The notes under the pieces were generated by a model, which saw only the letters and a list, made by a program, of their open reading frames with translations, did no database searches and was not told where the DNA came from. DNA of 64,000 nucleotides from positions 7,574,501 through 7,638,500 of the forward strand of contig NC_081810.1 in assembly GCF_030704535.1 (NCBI RefSeq), written 5' to 3'. Below, one piece after another: positions 31,201 to 44,420 of the stretch. This DNA comes from Vitis vinifera (lineage: Eukaryota; Streptophyta; Magnoliopsida; Vitales; Vitaceae). Numbering within the stretch: the first letter of the stretch is position 1; each line of letters starts with the position of its first letter. A program made the position numbers and the translations under genes.

Positions 31201-34200
31201 ATACATTTGTTAGATCAAACTATTAATTGAATATAAGTCTGCATTTTAGCTATGACTATCCACAAAAAAAAAGTCTACATTTTAGCTATAAACAAGGATA
31301 TAATTGTTGAGTGTAAATGCCTGAGCATGGATATGGGATGCTTGATATTGTGACTCAAAGAAATTGGAAATGCACAGTTGCACACCGGCCATGTCTGTAT
31401 TGATATATGATAAACATTTTTTACATATCCCTGTATTGAATAGCATAAATATGTATGCTCTTTTTATGCAGAGTTTTGGAAATATCGGTAAAAGATAATT
31501 GAAGTAGTGCTGTTTCTGAGTAGCTGTACCAAGTTTTCACACTATTTCCTTATAACACATGATAGCAGGAAATAGCATACTGTCTTCCAATAAATTCTTC
31601 TCTTTTTGAATGGTTTGATTCTTTCTTATTTTGTCAAGATTTTGATGTGATACATAATCATTTAAATGAACAATTCGATGATTGTGCGTGCCCCTAATAA
31701 CAGTCACATATCATTATTTCGGCATTTTGTCCCCCATTCCCTATCAAGTCTGCTGCTACAATGAATTTTAAAATTCTCATGTCATACATAGTGTACTCCT
31801 GTAAATTTCTGCCACTGTTAAACTATTGTGGGTGGAGCATTTAGATGCATAGGACCTGCTTTTTCAATGAGCATTGCATGTAGCCTAACAACAGCGTAAA
31901 ATTGATTTTTTAACAATGATATATGTTCCATCTTAAAATTGTGGTTGTAGAGGCCACAACTCGTCAAAGGGAATATGCAACTTTTCTCAGTGGATCAGCA
32001 ACGTAGTCAGGCCCTTGAAGCACATGCTGCATCATTTGCCTCATTTAAAGTGAGATTCTTTCCTTCTCTCCAGTTTTCATTTTCATGGTTCTAATTTTGA
32101 ATATATGGTTTGTTTTGCTATTCAAACTGTAGTTTGATATTTATTTCAATGTTCTAAACAGGTATTGGGGAATGAGAATCCCTCAACGCTAATATGTTTT
32201 GCCTCAAAGACCACCAATGCTGGACAAATTACATCAAAGCTACATGTTATTGAACTTGGGGCCCAGCCAGGTTCACTTTACCTTCTCTGTCATATTTCCC
32301 ATTTTCCTGCATGCCTACATGAAAAATATACAAAAATCCCCTTCCATGTACATGCATAGTTCAATTGAGGGGTAACATTTATATTTTCTTATCTTCATAT
32401 TTTTTGTTGGGTTGCCATGGGCATGCTTTCCATTCTTTCTGGACTACAAGTATCCCACTTGCAAGTACCTCTTAAAGTTGGACTCTTCTTTTGTCATCTT
32501 CCATCATCTTGTGGTTTAAGTGAAATCTTTCTGGTACTGATATTTTGGAACTTTTGATCAGGCAAACCTGGATTCACTAAGAAACAAGCAGATCTGTTCT
32601 TTCCTCCGGATTTTGCAGATGACTTTCCTGTGTCAATGCAGGTATAAATACAGCATTCTTCTTCATTATCAGGTTCTAGATAGGTTAACTACCGTCTAAG
32701 CTCCTAATGTTTTATGTGACAGGTATCCCAAAAGTATGGTTTGATATATGTGATAACAAAGCTTGGACTTCTATTCGTGTATGACCTAGAGACGGCTAGT
32801 GCAGTTTACAGAAACCGAATTAGTCCAGACCCGATATTTTTGACAGCAGAAGCTTCCTCAATTGGAGGTTTTTATGCCATTAATAGGCGAGGGCAGGTTT
32901 TGCTTGCTACTGTAAATGAAGCAACAATTGTGCCTTTTGTTAGTGGCCAGGTACAATTTGTTTTTCCTCCTCTTTCTTTGATTACTGGAGGAAAAAAAAA
33001 ACTTTGTTTTTTAAAATGTTATTTGATGTTTTGCAGTTGAATAACTTGGAGCTTGCCGTTAATCTTGCCAAAAGAGGAAACCTTCCTGGTGCAGAAAACC
33101 TGGTAAATTTAACCATTATTTTGATTTCTTATATTAAAAATCATCATGTTGATGTCCTATTTTGTAAAATCCACATTGATCAATCATAGTGTACCACATG
33201 TCTAATATACATCATGTAAGCTTCATCATGACACAGCTGGTTATAGAATGCCATGTGTCTTAGTACATTGTAGTTCATGCTCAAGACCACTCTCCACTTA
33301 CGTGACATGTTGCGCACCTTGCCCTTCATAGCTCCTATGTCATAGTATTGCAAACATAGACATGTATCTCCAAACATATACCTAAGTTGCTCGGATGCCC
33401 ATAGAACATATATCCTGCACATACCTGGTCTTTCCTTAAAGATGGCACTACAAGGGTGATTGTTTCCCTCTGAATCCCTCATATTATAAGAAGGAAATTT
33501 CCTCTAAAATACTTGTGATCAAATGATCTCTTATATCCCCCTCAAAGGTGTCATTCTTGACACAACATCCTGATGCTAATATGCTTATCTGAGTCGGGAG
33601 TAGAGCCTGGGGGGTCCAAAATGGACTTTGTGCATCTCAATAGTAGAATTGGTCTTCTCATCAATGAATACTTTCGATTGGTTTGAGGGTCTTAGTTTGG
33701 TGGCTATAATAGGGGGTTTGTTGAGGTTGGATTAACATACATTGAATCATCTCACTTGGAATGAGAGGGAGGGTTTGACCATTATGCCTTTTTGACATGT
33801 GTTATCTTCAAAAGCTTCCATATCATCATTTTTTTTTTTTTTGATAGGTAAAAGGTATTCTATTAAAAAACGAGACACCAAGAAGGCGACTCAAGAAATA
33901 CAAACCTATACACCCTCCATCAAGAAAAAGCTAAGAGAACATAAAGTCCCAACATACAATCCTAATTAGCGCCCATCCAATCAATAAAATTAGCTATAGT
34001 TAAGGGGCAATCAATTATAAACAATTTTGTTTCAGCCCAAAGAGAAAAAATAAAGGAGTATTTCAATCTTTGAATTGACACCATATCATCCTTGAAAGCC
34101 AAACAATTCCTCGCCTTCCAAACCGTCCAAAAAATATGCAGAGGAGCCGCTCTCCACACCTTCTTACGCTTTTTGCCCACAAAAGAACCATGCCAACTTA

Positions 34201-37200
34201 GAAGGGTTTCCTTAACAGAACAAGGCAACACCCAAGATACCCCCAAAATAGTAAAAAGAAGATCCCATAAGACCCTTGTTCTTGAACAATGAAGAAGGAG
34301 ATGGTCTATGGTCTCCTCATTCTTAAGACACAAAAAACATCATTAATACATTAATGTGATTTGGAGCATTATAAAAAGACTTTATTTTCTGCCAAACAAA
34401 AGGAGAAGGATTTTGTTGATCTCCTGGGTTCTCTTCTGGTTTCCACATCACTTTCTCCAATCCTCTTTTGCCTCTCACTCCTACTTAACTCTCCTCTCAA
34501 ACTATTGATACTTCACCATCTAGCATGGCTGACCTCCTACAGATATAGCCAGAAACACACTGTTATAAAATTTGACAAATTAACTCACAATTTTGCCATG
34601 GATTCAACTCAGTTTGGTAGAGTTTGAAAACAAATACTAAACTAAACCATGTTTTTTGATTGTTAAAAATTGTATATAGTTCTCCATGTTTTTGAGTTAT
34701 AACTTGGTATATCACAAGTTAACTTAGCCACCTCATGTTAAATTTGCAACTGTTGCATCAAAAAGATTAAAAACAAAATTGGAAGGTAAATCCATACATG
34801 TGGTTTGCAACACCATCTGTATCCACTTCTCTCTCAACAGCAAATGTTCCAAACCTAAACCCAAGAAATAAAACTATCACTGAATCACCTGCTACAGGAA
34901 AACTTGCGGAAACCCAAGGAGTAAGCCTGAGTCAAGCCTTCTTGCAAAGGTGTGCCTCAGCCTCTATAGCTGATACCATTCCAGTTGATATTAAGAAAGC
35001 TCTAACAACTACACCTTTATGATCTTGAAAACTCATTTTATTCATGTTCAAGGATGCCCCTGAGAACGTCCATCAAAATGGAACTTCAATCAGTCTGAGG
35101 TGGTAGGAACCCACTCATAATGCGAACCTCCTCTTCTCAGAGCAAGCAGGTTCTGGATCCAAAATTACTACATTCAGTGAGCTGCCTGGGAATTCTTTAG
35201 CAAGTTGTTCTAGTAGGGTATGAAAGCATCCCTAAACTCACTCTGAAGTCCTCCATCTATCCTCAAAGAATATAACATCTCTCCAACCAAGTCATTCATA
35301 GTAAAGAAAGAATTGTGACATGCCAAATAGCCTTATTCCTGTCTTTGCCGCTAAATCTATGAAAAACATTGACCAAAATATCTGCTACCTCTCTATGGGG
35401 TACCATGCCAGAGCAACATCTATAAAAATCTGTTATGTAACTCTATTATAGCTGACTAGTGGAGGAATAGATGACTCAATGGCTCATTTCAGAAACACAT
35501 TGTACACTGTTAAGGGCTTTATAACGCTGCTTTCACTGGAACAAATCATTAGTAATTGAGTATCGAATGTTAGCCACAGGCCAAGTGAACGTTTTAACTT
35601 TAGATGGAATTGAAGTTCTTGATATTTCATTTGGTGTATTATGAAGGTCAGTTTACCTTCTGAATGTTCATATACATACAAAAGTTGCTGGTGTAATTTA
35701 CAATTTTGGTCCATTTTCTAGGAAGGCCTCTAGAATTGCAGTGAGTTTCATTGCATATTAAAAACCTGCTCATTTGTGATCTTGGTTATTTCTCAGGTTG
35801 TCCAGCGGTTCCAAGAACTGTTTGCTCAGACAAAGTATAAGGAAGCTGCGGAGCTTGCTGCAGAATCTCCACAGGGACTCCTGCGTACTCCTGATACTGT
35901 TGCCAAATTTCAGGTATATCATTTGGTTGGCTTGTTTATGTATTTTCTTAATATCTGACAATTCTCAGATGCTTCCTTATGAAGTTGAACTTATGTTCTC
36001 ATTTAATTTCAGGGCAGGATGCTTTATGAGAATTGAAGAGTTTGCTATCATTTTTACTTATTTATAATAAATTGGGAAAACACAAGATTGTCATCTGTTT
36101 TTGTTCATTTTTTGCAGAGTGTCCCTGTGCAATCTGGACAGACACCACCTCTGTTGCAGTACTTTGGTACTCTGTTAACCAGAGGAAAACTCAATGCTTT
36201 CGAATCACTGGAATTGTCACGCCTTGTTGTAAATCAGAATAAAAAGAATCTCTTAGAGAATTGGTTGGCAGAGGACAAGCTTGAATGCAGTGAGGAGCTT
36301 GGAGATCTTGTTAAGGTTTGATTATGAAATCTTGGTCAGTTTGAAATTTTAGGTCGATCTTTGTGCTTTGTTTTTGGTGTTGGATTGTTTTACCAAAAAA
36401 CCCTGTCCTTAATCTACTCCTTTCTTGTGCAATAATTGTTCAATTCAAATCTGTCCTACTTGGAAAGGAGTATGGTCTAATAGTTTTTTCATGCTCTGTT
36501 TGATTTGTGTTTCCCTTCCTTTTGGTCTTTCTGATGTTGTAATTGCTAACATTGTAGACGGTGGATAATGACCTTGCACTGAAAATATATATCAAAGCTA
36601 GGGCCACTCCAAAAGTTGTTGCAGCATTTGCTGAGAGGAGGGAGTTCGATAAAATTCTAATATACTCCAAGCAGGTATATATATTTTGTATTCTTTCAAT
36701 TACCTAAATCTTTTTAAGATTATTTTCTGTCAAAATCTATTACTAAATCATAGTAGTTTGGGAATTTTATCATATTATATAGCACAATGCATATACTATC
36801 TATGCCCTTATCATTATTTTTTATTGCTATTCTTTGAATGGTCTTTGTACTTCTGATTTTTTCATCTATGCAGGTTGGCTATACGCCTGATTATTTGTTC
36901 CTACTCCAAACAATTTTGCGGTCAGATCCCCAGGTATTTGCATTCTTATTAAGATTAATGCTCGAGGCAATGTTTTCTTGTCTACTAGTGCCTTTTGTCC
37001 ATCATGAGTGGTTCCGCAGGCTTTGGCATGGAAATAAGACTGGGTTTTTTTAAGATTTCAAATACCTGTTTATAAACTGGTTCTGATTCTTGTGGATTGC
37101 TTGTCTCTTCTCATACACTCCATTCTTCTGAAGTTGGACTCCAGTTGAAATCACTTGCTGATGGAGGATAATTCACATTTTTTGGATGGCAGGGGGCAGT

Positions 37201-40200
37201 TAATTTTGCTTTAATGATGTCTCAAATGGAAGGAGGTTGCCCAGTTGATTACAACACAATAACAGATCTATTCCTTCAGGTTGAATGAATGTTTTCCTTT
37301 TTATGTTGTCAAGTTTAGGTACAAAAGTCACCAATTTCATCCTTTGGAAAACATACAGTCTAATGGATCTGAACTTTGAAGCATTATTTGCACCTTTCTT
37401 ATCCGTGTGTCTCATCATATTCAAATCACCTGCCTAGACTGTATGTGTGTCACATACAGTTTAATAGCTCTGAACTTTGAAGCATTATTTACACCTTTCT
37501 TGTCTGTGTGTCTCATCATATTCAAATCACCTGCCTAGAAGGGTTTTTTTTTTCCTTGTTAGCATGAACTAGAATTAATACTCCATATTCTGTGGCATTT
37601 TGGGTTTTCTGTTATTGTCCAGAGGAATCTGATTCGTGAAGCAACAGCCTTTTTGTTGGACGTACTGAAGCCAAATTTACCTGAGCATGGGTTCCTTCAA
37701 TCTAAGGTCGATCTATTTTTTTTTCCTAAATGAATTTTTATATAGTTTCTTTAGTTCTGCTTCCTAATAATTCTGCTCTATTCAGGTTTTGGAAATCAAT
37801 CTGGTTACATTTCCAAATGTCGCAGATGCTATATTAGCTAATGGTATGTTTAGTCACTATGATCGCCCACGTATTGCACAGCTCTGTGAAAAAGCTGGTC
37901 TTTATGTGCGAGCCCTTCAGGTATAATGGTTTCTCACTATCTGATTGATGAACTTTATTTCACAGACCTTTGATTGTTTCTTGGATTAAATGATTCATCT
38001 CTTATGCAGCATTATACTGAATTGCCCGATATCAAACGTGTCATTGTGAACACACATGCCATTGAGCCACAGGTTAGATGCTCAAAGTGTTACATAACTT
38101 GTTCTATTTGAATGTAGTATTTTTTTCTAACTATATGGTATATTTCAGGCTCTTGTTGAGTTCTTTGGAACTCTTTCAAGAGAATGGGCTCTTGAGTGTA
38201 TGAAAGACCTTCTACTTGTCAATCTTCGTGCCAATCTTCAGATAATTGTGCAGGTAAAATAGTGTTTTGTATATGTGATTATTGATTATTCCACATTCAT
38301 AAAAAATTGTGGCTCACTAAGTCATTTGTGCAGACTGCCAAGGAGTATTCTGAACAGTTGGGTGTTGAGGCATGTATAAAACTGTTTGAGCAGTTCAAGT
38401 CTTATGAAGGATTATACTTTTTCTTGGGGTCATATTTGAGCTCCAGGTATTTCTTTTAATAAAAGAAAAAACTGACTTTAATTTTAAGCATTTTTTGTAT
38501 ATTTTCTTATTTTTCACCTTCATTTTGAGACAGCGAGGACCCTGATATCCACTTCAAATACATTGAGGCAGCTGCTAAAACTGGACAAATTAAGGAGGTC
38601 GAACGTGTGACTCGGGAATCAAACTTTTATGATGCCGAGAAGACAAAGAATTTTCTGATGGAAACCAAGCTTCCTGATGCACGCCCACTGATTAATGTCT
38701 GTGATCGTTTTGGTTTTGTTCCAGATCTCACCCATTACTTATATACTAATAATATGCTCCGGTATATTGAAGGTTATGTTCAAAAGGTACAATTACTGTA
38801 AGGAGTTATTTATTTATTTATTTATTTTTCCAAATGAAGATGTTTCATTATTTTAATTGCACTGAGTCCATGTCTGCAGAAGATGAACCATGTATTTTCT
38901 TTTGTCTTTAATTGATAGGTAAATCCGGGAAATGCTCCTCTAGTTGTTGGGCAACTTCTAGATGATGAATGCCCTGAAGATTTCATTAAAGGTCTCATTC
39001 TTTCAGTTCGGTCTCTTCTTCCTGTTGAGCCCCTCGTGGAGGAATGTGAGAAAAGGTGCATTGTTTTTACCTGTGTACCGTTTCCATTAATATTTTTAAT
39101 TCTTATTGCTTTCGTTTTATCATTTTGTGTTTTGTTTGCAGAAATCGTCTCCGTTTACTCACTCAGTTCTTGGAGCATCTTGTGAGTGAGGGTAGCCAGG
39201 ATGTGCATGTTCATAATGCTCTGGGTAAAATCATCATAGACAGCAACAACAATCCAGAACATTTTCTCACTACTAACCCATATTATGATTCACGTGTTGT
39301 GGGAAAATATTGTGAGAAAAGGGATCCCACTCTTGCAGTTGTTGCTTACCGCAGAGGACAGTGTGATGATGAACTTATCAATGTTACAAATAAAAACTCT
39401 TTGTTCAAACTGCAGGCCAGGTTTGTTTATCATGCTGATGGTTAAGAGGTCTTTGCTTCACATAAAGCCTGCAGATTTTTATTGACCTATTATTTTTTCC
39501 CTTTTTTTTGTTATTAGATATGTGGTGGAAAGGATGGATGCTGACCTCTGGGAGAAAGTTCTTAGTCCCGATAACGAGTATAGAAGGCAACTAATTGATC
39601 AAGTTGTATCTACTGCTTTGCCTGAAAGCAAGAGTCCAGAGCAAGTTTCAGCAGCTGTTAAAGCTTTTATGACTGCTGATCTTCCGCATGAGCTTATTGA
39701 GCTTCTTGAGAAGATTGTGCTTCAGAATTCTGCATTTAGTGGAAACTTCAATCTTCAAAATCTGCTTATCCTTACAGCTATCAAGGCTGATCCATCACGA
39801 GTTATGGATTATATTAATAGACTAGACAACTTTGATGGACCTGCTGTTGGGGATGTGGCTGTTGAAGCACAATTGTATGAGGAAGCATTTGCCATTTTCA
39901 AAAAGTTCAACTTGAATGTTCAGGCTGTGAATGTTCTATTGGATAACATTCAGAGCATTGAACGAGCTGTAGAGTTTGCATTCCGTGTCGAAGAAGATGC
40001 TGTCTGGAGCCAGGTAGCTAAGGCCCAGCTAAAAGAGGGGCTAGTGAGTGATGCAATTGAATCCTTTATTCGTGCGGACGATGCCACCCAATTCTTAGAT
40101 GTCATACGGGCTGCTGAGAATGCAAATGTATACCATGACTTGGTGAGGTATCTCCTGATGGTTAGGCAGAAAACCAAAGAGCCCAAGGTCGACAGTGAAC

Positions 40201-42919
40201 TCATTTATGCATATGCTAAGATTGATAGGCTGGGTGACATTGAGGAGTTCATTCTTATGCCTAATGTTGCTAATCTCCAAAATGTTGGTGATCGCTTGTA
40301 TGATGAAGCCTTATATGAGGCAGCAAAGATCATATTTGCATTTATTTCTAACTGGGCTAAACTGGCTTGTACGCTTGTGAAGCTAAGACAATTCCAAGGT
40401 GCAGTTGATGCAGCTCGGAAAGCCAACAGCTCAAAAACATGGAAGGAAGTTTGCTTTGCCTGTGTTGATGCTGAGGAATTTCGCTTGGCTCAGATATGTG
40501 GGCTCAACATCATCATACAGGTGGAGGTTCTTTTATCATTTTTTTTTCTATAATAGTCTTCTGCTGGCTCTTTTTGTATGGATTTGGAAGTGGAATGTTA
40601 GGGTTTTGTAGCTCTGTCCTCATTCCCTATGGTTTTGGTTTTTCAAAAAAAACTAAACAAGATTTCTAATTAAACGGTTGGGAACCTTGTAGCTGGTCTT
40701 CTCTTTCTTTATTGCTTTTTTTTTTTTTTTTTTTTTATTATTAAAAAAAAATGCAGCTAGCTATTCATTTATAACCTCAGTATGTTACTCTATTTAGAAT
40801 CCTAGTCCTGTTTGAATCCTCTTTGATCTTGGATATTTTATGATTCTAGGTGGATGATTTGGAAGAAGTCAGTGACTATTACCAGAACAGGGGATGCTTT
40901 AATGAGCTCATATCTCTCATGGAGAGTGGATTGGGATTGGAACGTGCACATATGGGCATCTTTACTGAGTTGGGTGTCCTTTATGCCAGATATCGTCCTG
41001 AGAAGCTTATGGAGCACATTAAACTATTCTCAACCCGCCTAAACATTCCCAAACTCATACGAGCGTGTGATGAGCAGCAGCACTGGAAGGAGCTTACTTA
41101 TCTGTATATTCAATATGATGAGTTTGACAATGCTGCAACCACCATAATGAACCACTCCCCAGAAGCATGGGATCACATGCAATTCAAAGATGTTGCAGTC
41201 AAAGTTGCAAATGTGGAGCTCTACTATAAGGCCGTGCACTTCTACCTGCAGGAACATCCTGATCTTATTAATGATCTCCTTAATGTGCTTGCTCTTCGTG
41301 TGGACCACACTCGGGTTGTTGACATAATGCGAAAGGTCTGCATGTTTGCTTACTCTTTATGTGATGGATATTGCTGTGTGCTTCTTTTAGTGGGAACAAA
41401 TGATTAAAAGTTTAAAAATGGTTTTGTCAATGGTATCTTATGCTTATGATCTCTTTGGGTTTCAGGCTGGTCACCTTCATCTTGTGAAGCCCTATATGGT
41501 TGCTGTTCAGAGTACTAATGTGGCTGCGGTAAATGAAGCATTAAATGGTATTCATGTAGAGGAGGAGGACTATGATAGACTTCGGGAATCAATAGATATG
41601 CATGATAACTTTGACCAGATAGGCCTTGCACAGAAGGTGAGAGAGATTGAATTTATTTTGTTAATGTTGGTAGGCTTCATAAGCAGAACATGTACATAAG
41701 ATCTAGTGATGCGTGTGGACAGGTTGAGAAACATGAGCTTCTGGAGATGAGGCGTATTGCTGCTTATATTTATAAGAAAGCAGGTAGATGGAAACAATCC
41801 ATTGCATTGTCAAAGAAAGACAACCTATACAAAGATGCGATGGAGACATGCTCTCAGTCTGGGGATCGTGAACTTGCAGAGGAGTTGCTTGTTTATTTCA
41901 TTGAGCAGGTATGAGTCATATACACTTGTCTATAAAAGCTGAAATTGAGATAATCATCATCAAATGCTAAATAGTGTGAATGTTCCTTCATAAATTTTCT
42001 AATTTTTATTACTCTGGAGCAAGACTTTACTTGTCCAAGATGCAGGAACCGTTTCTCATTTCCTTTTAAATTTCCCTGGGTTGCTTTTTTTCAACGGAAC
42101 CTAAATTTTAATTTGGTAATCATTTGTTAGGCATGTGCTGCTCCCAAAATGATTTTGTCTATTTTCACCTTTCTTCCAGCCCACATGCTAGATGTGTTTG
42201 ATAAATCTTTTTAAACCCTTGAGAAGTGTGTTCATTTTCTGCTTAACGTGTATGCAGAAAAAGAAAGAGTGTTTTGCATCATGCCTCTTTGTCTGTTACG
42301 ATTTAATTCGGCCAGACGTTGTCCTTGAGCTTGCATGGATGAACAATATGATCGACTTTGCCTTCCCATATCTCTTACAGGTAAACTATTTGTTTCACCC
42401 TTGTTCTATTTGGCTTTCAAATCGTCTTCATTTTCTCTCAACCACTGTTCATTTTTTTTCATAGTTTATTCGTGAGTACACGGGCAAAGTAGATGACCTT
42501 GTCAAGGACAGAATTGAGGCTCTTAAAGAGACAAAAGCTAAAGAGGAGGAGGAGAAGGATGTTGTGAAACAACAGGTATGGTTGTGAGAATTTCTCATGC
42601 CATTTTGTAATTATTGCTTTCTTCTAGAATGATTTAATTCTCTTGGTTCATGCCATGGACTGGCCAAAACTGCACTGGTTTGTACCATTTTGTTCTTTGA
42701 ATTTTCAATAATATATAAGACAAGGAGTTGATGCTGATGCTTCTTTGTTGTATGCAGAATATGTATGCACAGTTACTGCCTCTTGCTTTGCCCGCTCCAC
42801 CAATGCCAGGAATGGGTGGTGCAGGGATGGGCGGTGGTTTTGCTGCTCCACCACCAATGGGCGGGATGGGAATGCCTCCAATGCCACCATTCGGCATGCC
42901 ACCAATGGGCTCCTATTGA
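28276..42919 (+). CDS. CHC: Clathrin heavy chain
   Basis: Thirty exons join in frame to exactly 1705 residues, the length I recall for Arabidopsis CHC: 28276-28320, 28484-28688, 30561-30649, 30764-30842, 31008-31135, 31951-32049, 32162-32270, 32562-32641, 32723-32950, 33037-33102, 35797-35913, 36118-36315, 36558-36674, 36874-36933, 37193-37279, 37623-37706, 37786-37920, 38010-38072, 38149-38253, 38334-38446, 38534-38786, 38919-39055, 39142-39420, 39518-40520, 40850-41335, 41466-41636, 41723-41908, 42258-42380, 42465-42575, 42758-42919. It forms the triskelion leg of clathrin coats at the plasma membrane and trans-Golgi. The N-terminal beta-propeller runs from about residue 1 to 360, then the ankle and seven CHC alpha-solenoid repeats, the trimerisation region, and a Met/Gly/Pro-rich C-terminal tail. 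Intron 4 uses a GC donor (AAG|GCAGGG at 30843). Introns 2 and 10 carry LINE insertions; intron 15 carries a duplication. Confidence 0.98.
29221..30424 (+). mobile_element. LINE (L1-type), 5'-truncated, in CHC intron 2
   Basis: The insertion is bounded by a perfect 20-base target-site duplication (29201-29220 and 30425-30444, AACTGTGATTAGTGGTTTTA). It encodes only the region after the reverse transcriptase: pieces reading [19 protein letters not shown] and [20 protein letters not shown] with a Cys/His end (zf-RVT type), typical of plant L1 LINEs. It is truncated at the 5' end and its frame is interrupted in several places. It ends in an A-rich stretch (AAGAAAAAATAAG). It is in the sense orientation relative to the host gene. 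Confidence 0.93.
33831..34338 (-). mobile_element. LINE (L1-type) 3' fragment, in CHC intron 10
   Basis: A T-run at 33829-33842 is the poly(A) tail of a minus-strand insertion. The body reads [20 protein letters not shown] and [12 protein letters not shown], the zf-RVT C-terminus of L1 elements. Its 5' end is truncated at about 34338. The word CATCATT at 33824-33830 and 34339-34345 is a possible short target-site duplication. The C-terminal frame is open over 123 codons. It is antisense to the CHC gene. Confidence 0.85.
34346..35796. other. Rest of CHC intron 10, unidentified
   Basis: About 1.45 kb of balanced-composition sequence that is unlike the AT-rich introns around it. There is an open stretch at 34798-35022 ([20 protein letters not shown] and onward) that I cannot assign to a family. 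It may be inserted DNA of unknown origin. No terminal repeats seen. Confidence 0.35.
37351..37539. repeat. ~101-base tandem duplication in CHC intron 15
   Basis: Two copies starting ACATACAGT at 37351 and 37452 share about 88 bases (CTGAACTTTGAAGCATTATTT, CTCATCATATTCAAATCACC) with a handful of differences. It enlarges the intron but leaves the exons untouched. Confidence 0.88.
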
Positions 42920-44236
42920 TCTATGGTTGTCATGAATCGGTGATTGTGGGAAACCCTCTAATGGAGCTGGAAATTTTTTGGAATTTCCTCGTCGTGCTGA
43001 GGGCGAAGTTAAACTTCTGTGGTGACCCGGGGAATGGAATCCAGCGGAATTTTCTTGTAGGATTGTGGACAAATTGTCTTAATATTCCTTTCATAGGAGG
43101 CTTTTTGTTTTCTTACCCCTTCTTTTGTAGTTGACGCCGAGCAGATTAGACTGCTCCAACTGATCTCCATTTGATCTGGGGGTGATATAATCCAATAGTT
43201 CTGGTTAACTGAAAAGAGATCATCGTGGTAATTTTGCTCCTGGTAGTGGCGAGGTTGCCACGTGTATAGGTTATTGTAGTTTGTTGATTAAACTCTTTGT
43301 TTGTTTTCCCTTTTTAAACTCATTTGGTGGTCTCCCCTTCGTTCTGGGAGGTTATAAAATTTCAGTTCTCATAACCTTTGCCTTTTGTTTTGTTTTTTTT
43401 GGATTTTTTTTCCTTCTATAGTTCTGGATTTAAAAGAACACTGTTTCTGATTGCTAATTCCTTTCGGTTTGATTCTTGTTTTTGTTGAAATGTTCGATTA
43501 CTGATGTTTTCTGAAGCATTGAATAAAAACAGAGGCATATTTGCTATAAAAACGCCCCCTTGCTCTGTAAATCAGAAACCCCTGATTTACAGCCAAGAAC
43601 GAATGACTCTTATTAGCCTTACGAGAAAGAGTGAATTTGAAGTACTTGAAAAAAAATAAAAAATAAAAAAATTCTATCATGACACCAAGCTAAGGTTTAT
43701 TGGTTGAACCAAAAGATGTCACAATGGGGAAAAATTAATCGTTATTAATGGAATAAAATTTGAACATGGCCTAGTATATAAGTTTTCTATATATAGTAAT
43801 CGTACGGGAAGGGTTGCGGAACAATGAAAGTCTCGTAACAATCTAATGGTCTTTATGTTCAATAACGATATTTGTAGGTTTCATTCTCGATATTCACTTT
43901 CTCTTTCACCTAAAAAAGCAAAAAAAAGAAAAAAAAGAGAAAAAAAGAAAAAAAGAAAAAATGAAGAACGATTTCCGAATCGCCACCCTTTACTTAGCAA
44001 TGGACCCAAATCTACGGCTACGACGATCACAATCATTCTCCCACAATTACAATCATCGGAAGTGGGACCCATTATTGCTAGATCGTCTGTAACGCAATCC
44101 ACATTTACGGTAAGCCTTACCACTTGAAGAAACCTTAAAGCCCTAATTGTAGAAAATCCCACCGAAGAGTCCCACAAACCCATATATACCCAGAGTGACT
44201 TGAAAGAATCAGAAGTCAAGGCCTCCCCATCTCTTT
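42920..44236. other. CHC 3' UTR and EBP1 upstream region
   Basis: The first several hundred bases after the CHC stop are GT-rich and likely the 3' UTR. A purine-rich stretch (A/G only, about 43917-43970) and TATATA words near 44178 precede the EBP1 leader. No further gene is recognised. Confidence 0.45.
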
Positions 44237-44391
44237 AAACCCTAGCTCAACCCTACCCTTTTGATCCTTTCCTTTGCTTTTGTCCATTCTTCGAATTACT
44301 TGGTATGTTTTTATTTTCATTTTTCATTTTTTCATTTCTAATTTCGGCTTTGGCTTTTGCTGAATATATGTTCTTGTTGTTACTGTTGCAG
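44237..44391 (+). promoter_or_regulatory. EBP1 telo-box and 5' UTR intron
   Basis: A telo-box AAACCCTAG lies at 44237-44245, as in many plant translation and ribosome-biogenesis genes. A probable 5' UTR intron runs from GTATGT at 44303 to CAG ending at 44391, leaving a 29-base leader exon before the ATG at 44421. Confidence 0.55.
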
Positions 44392-44420
44392 GTTCTTGGG
44401 TATTTGTAGCTTTGGTGAAT

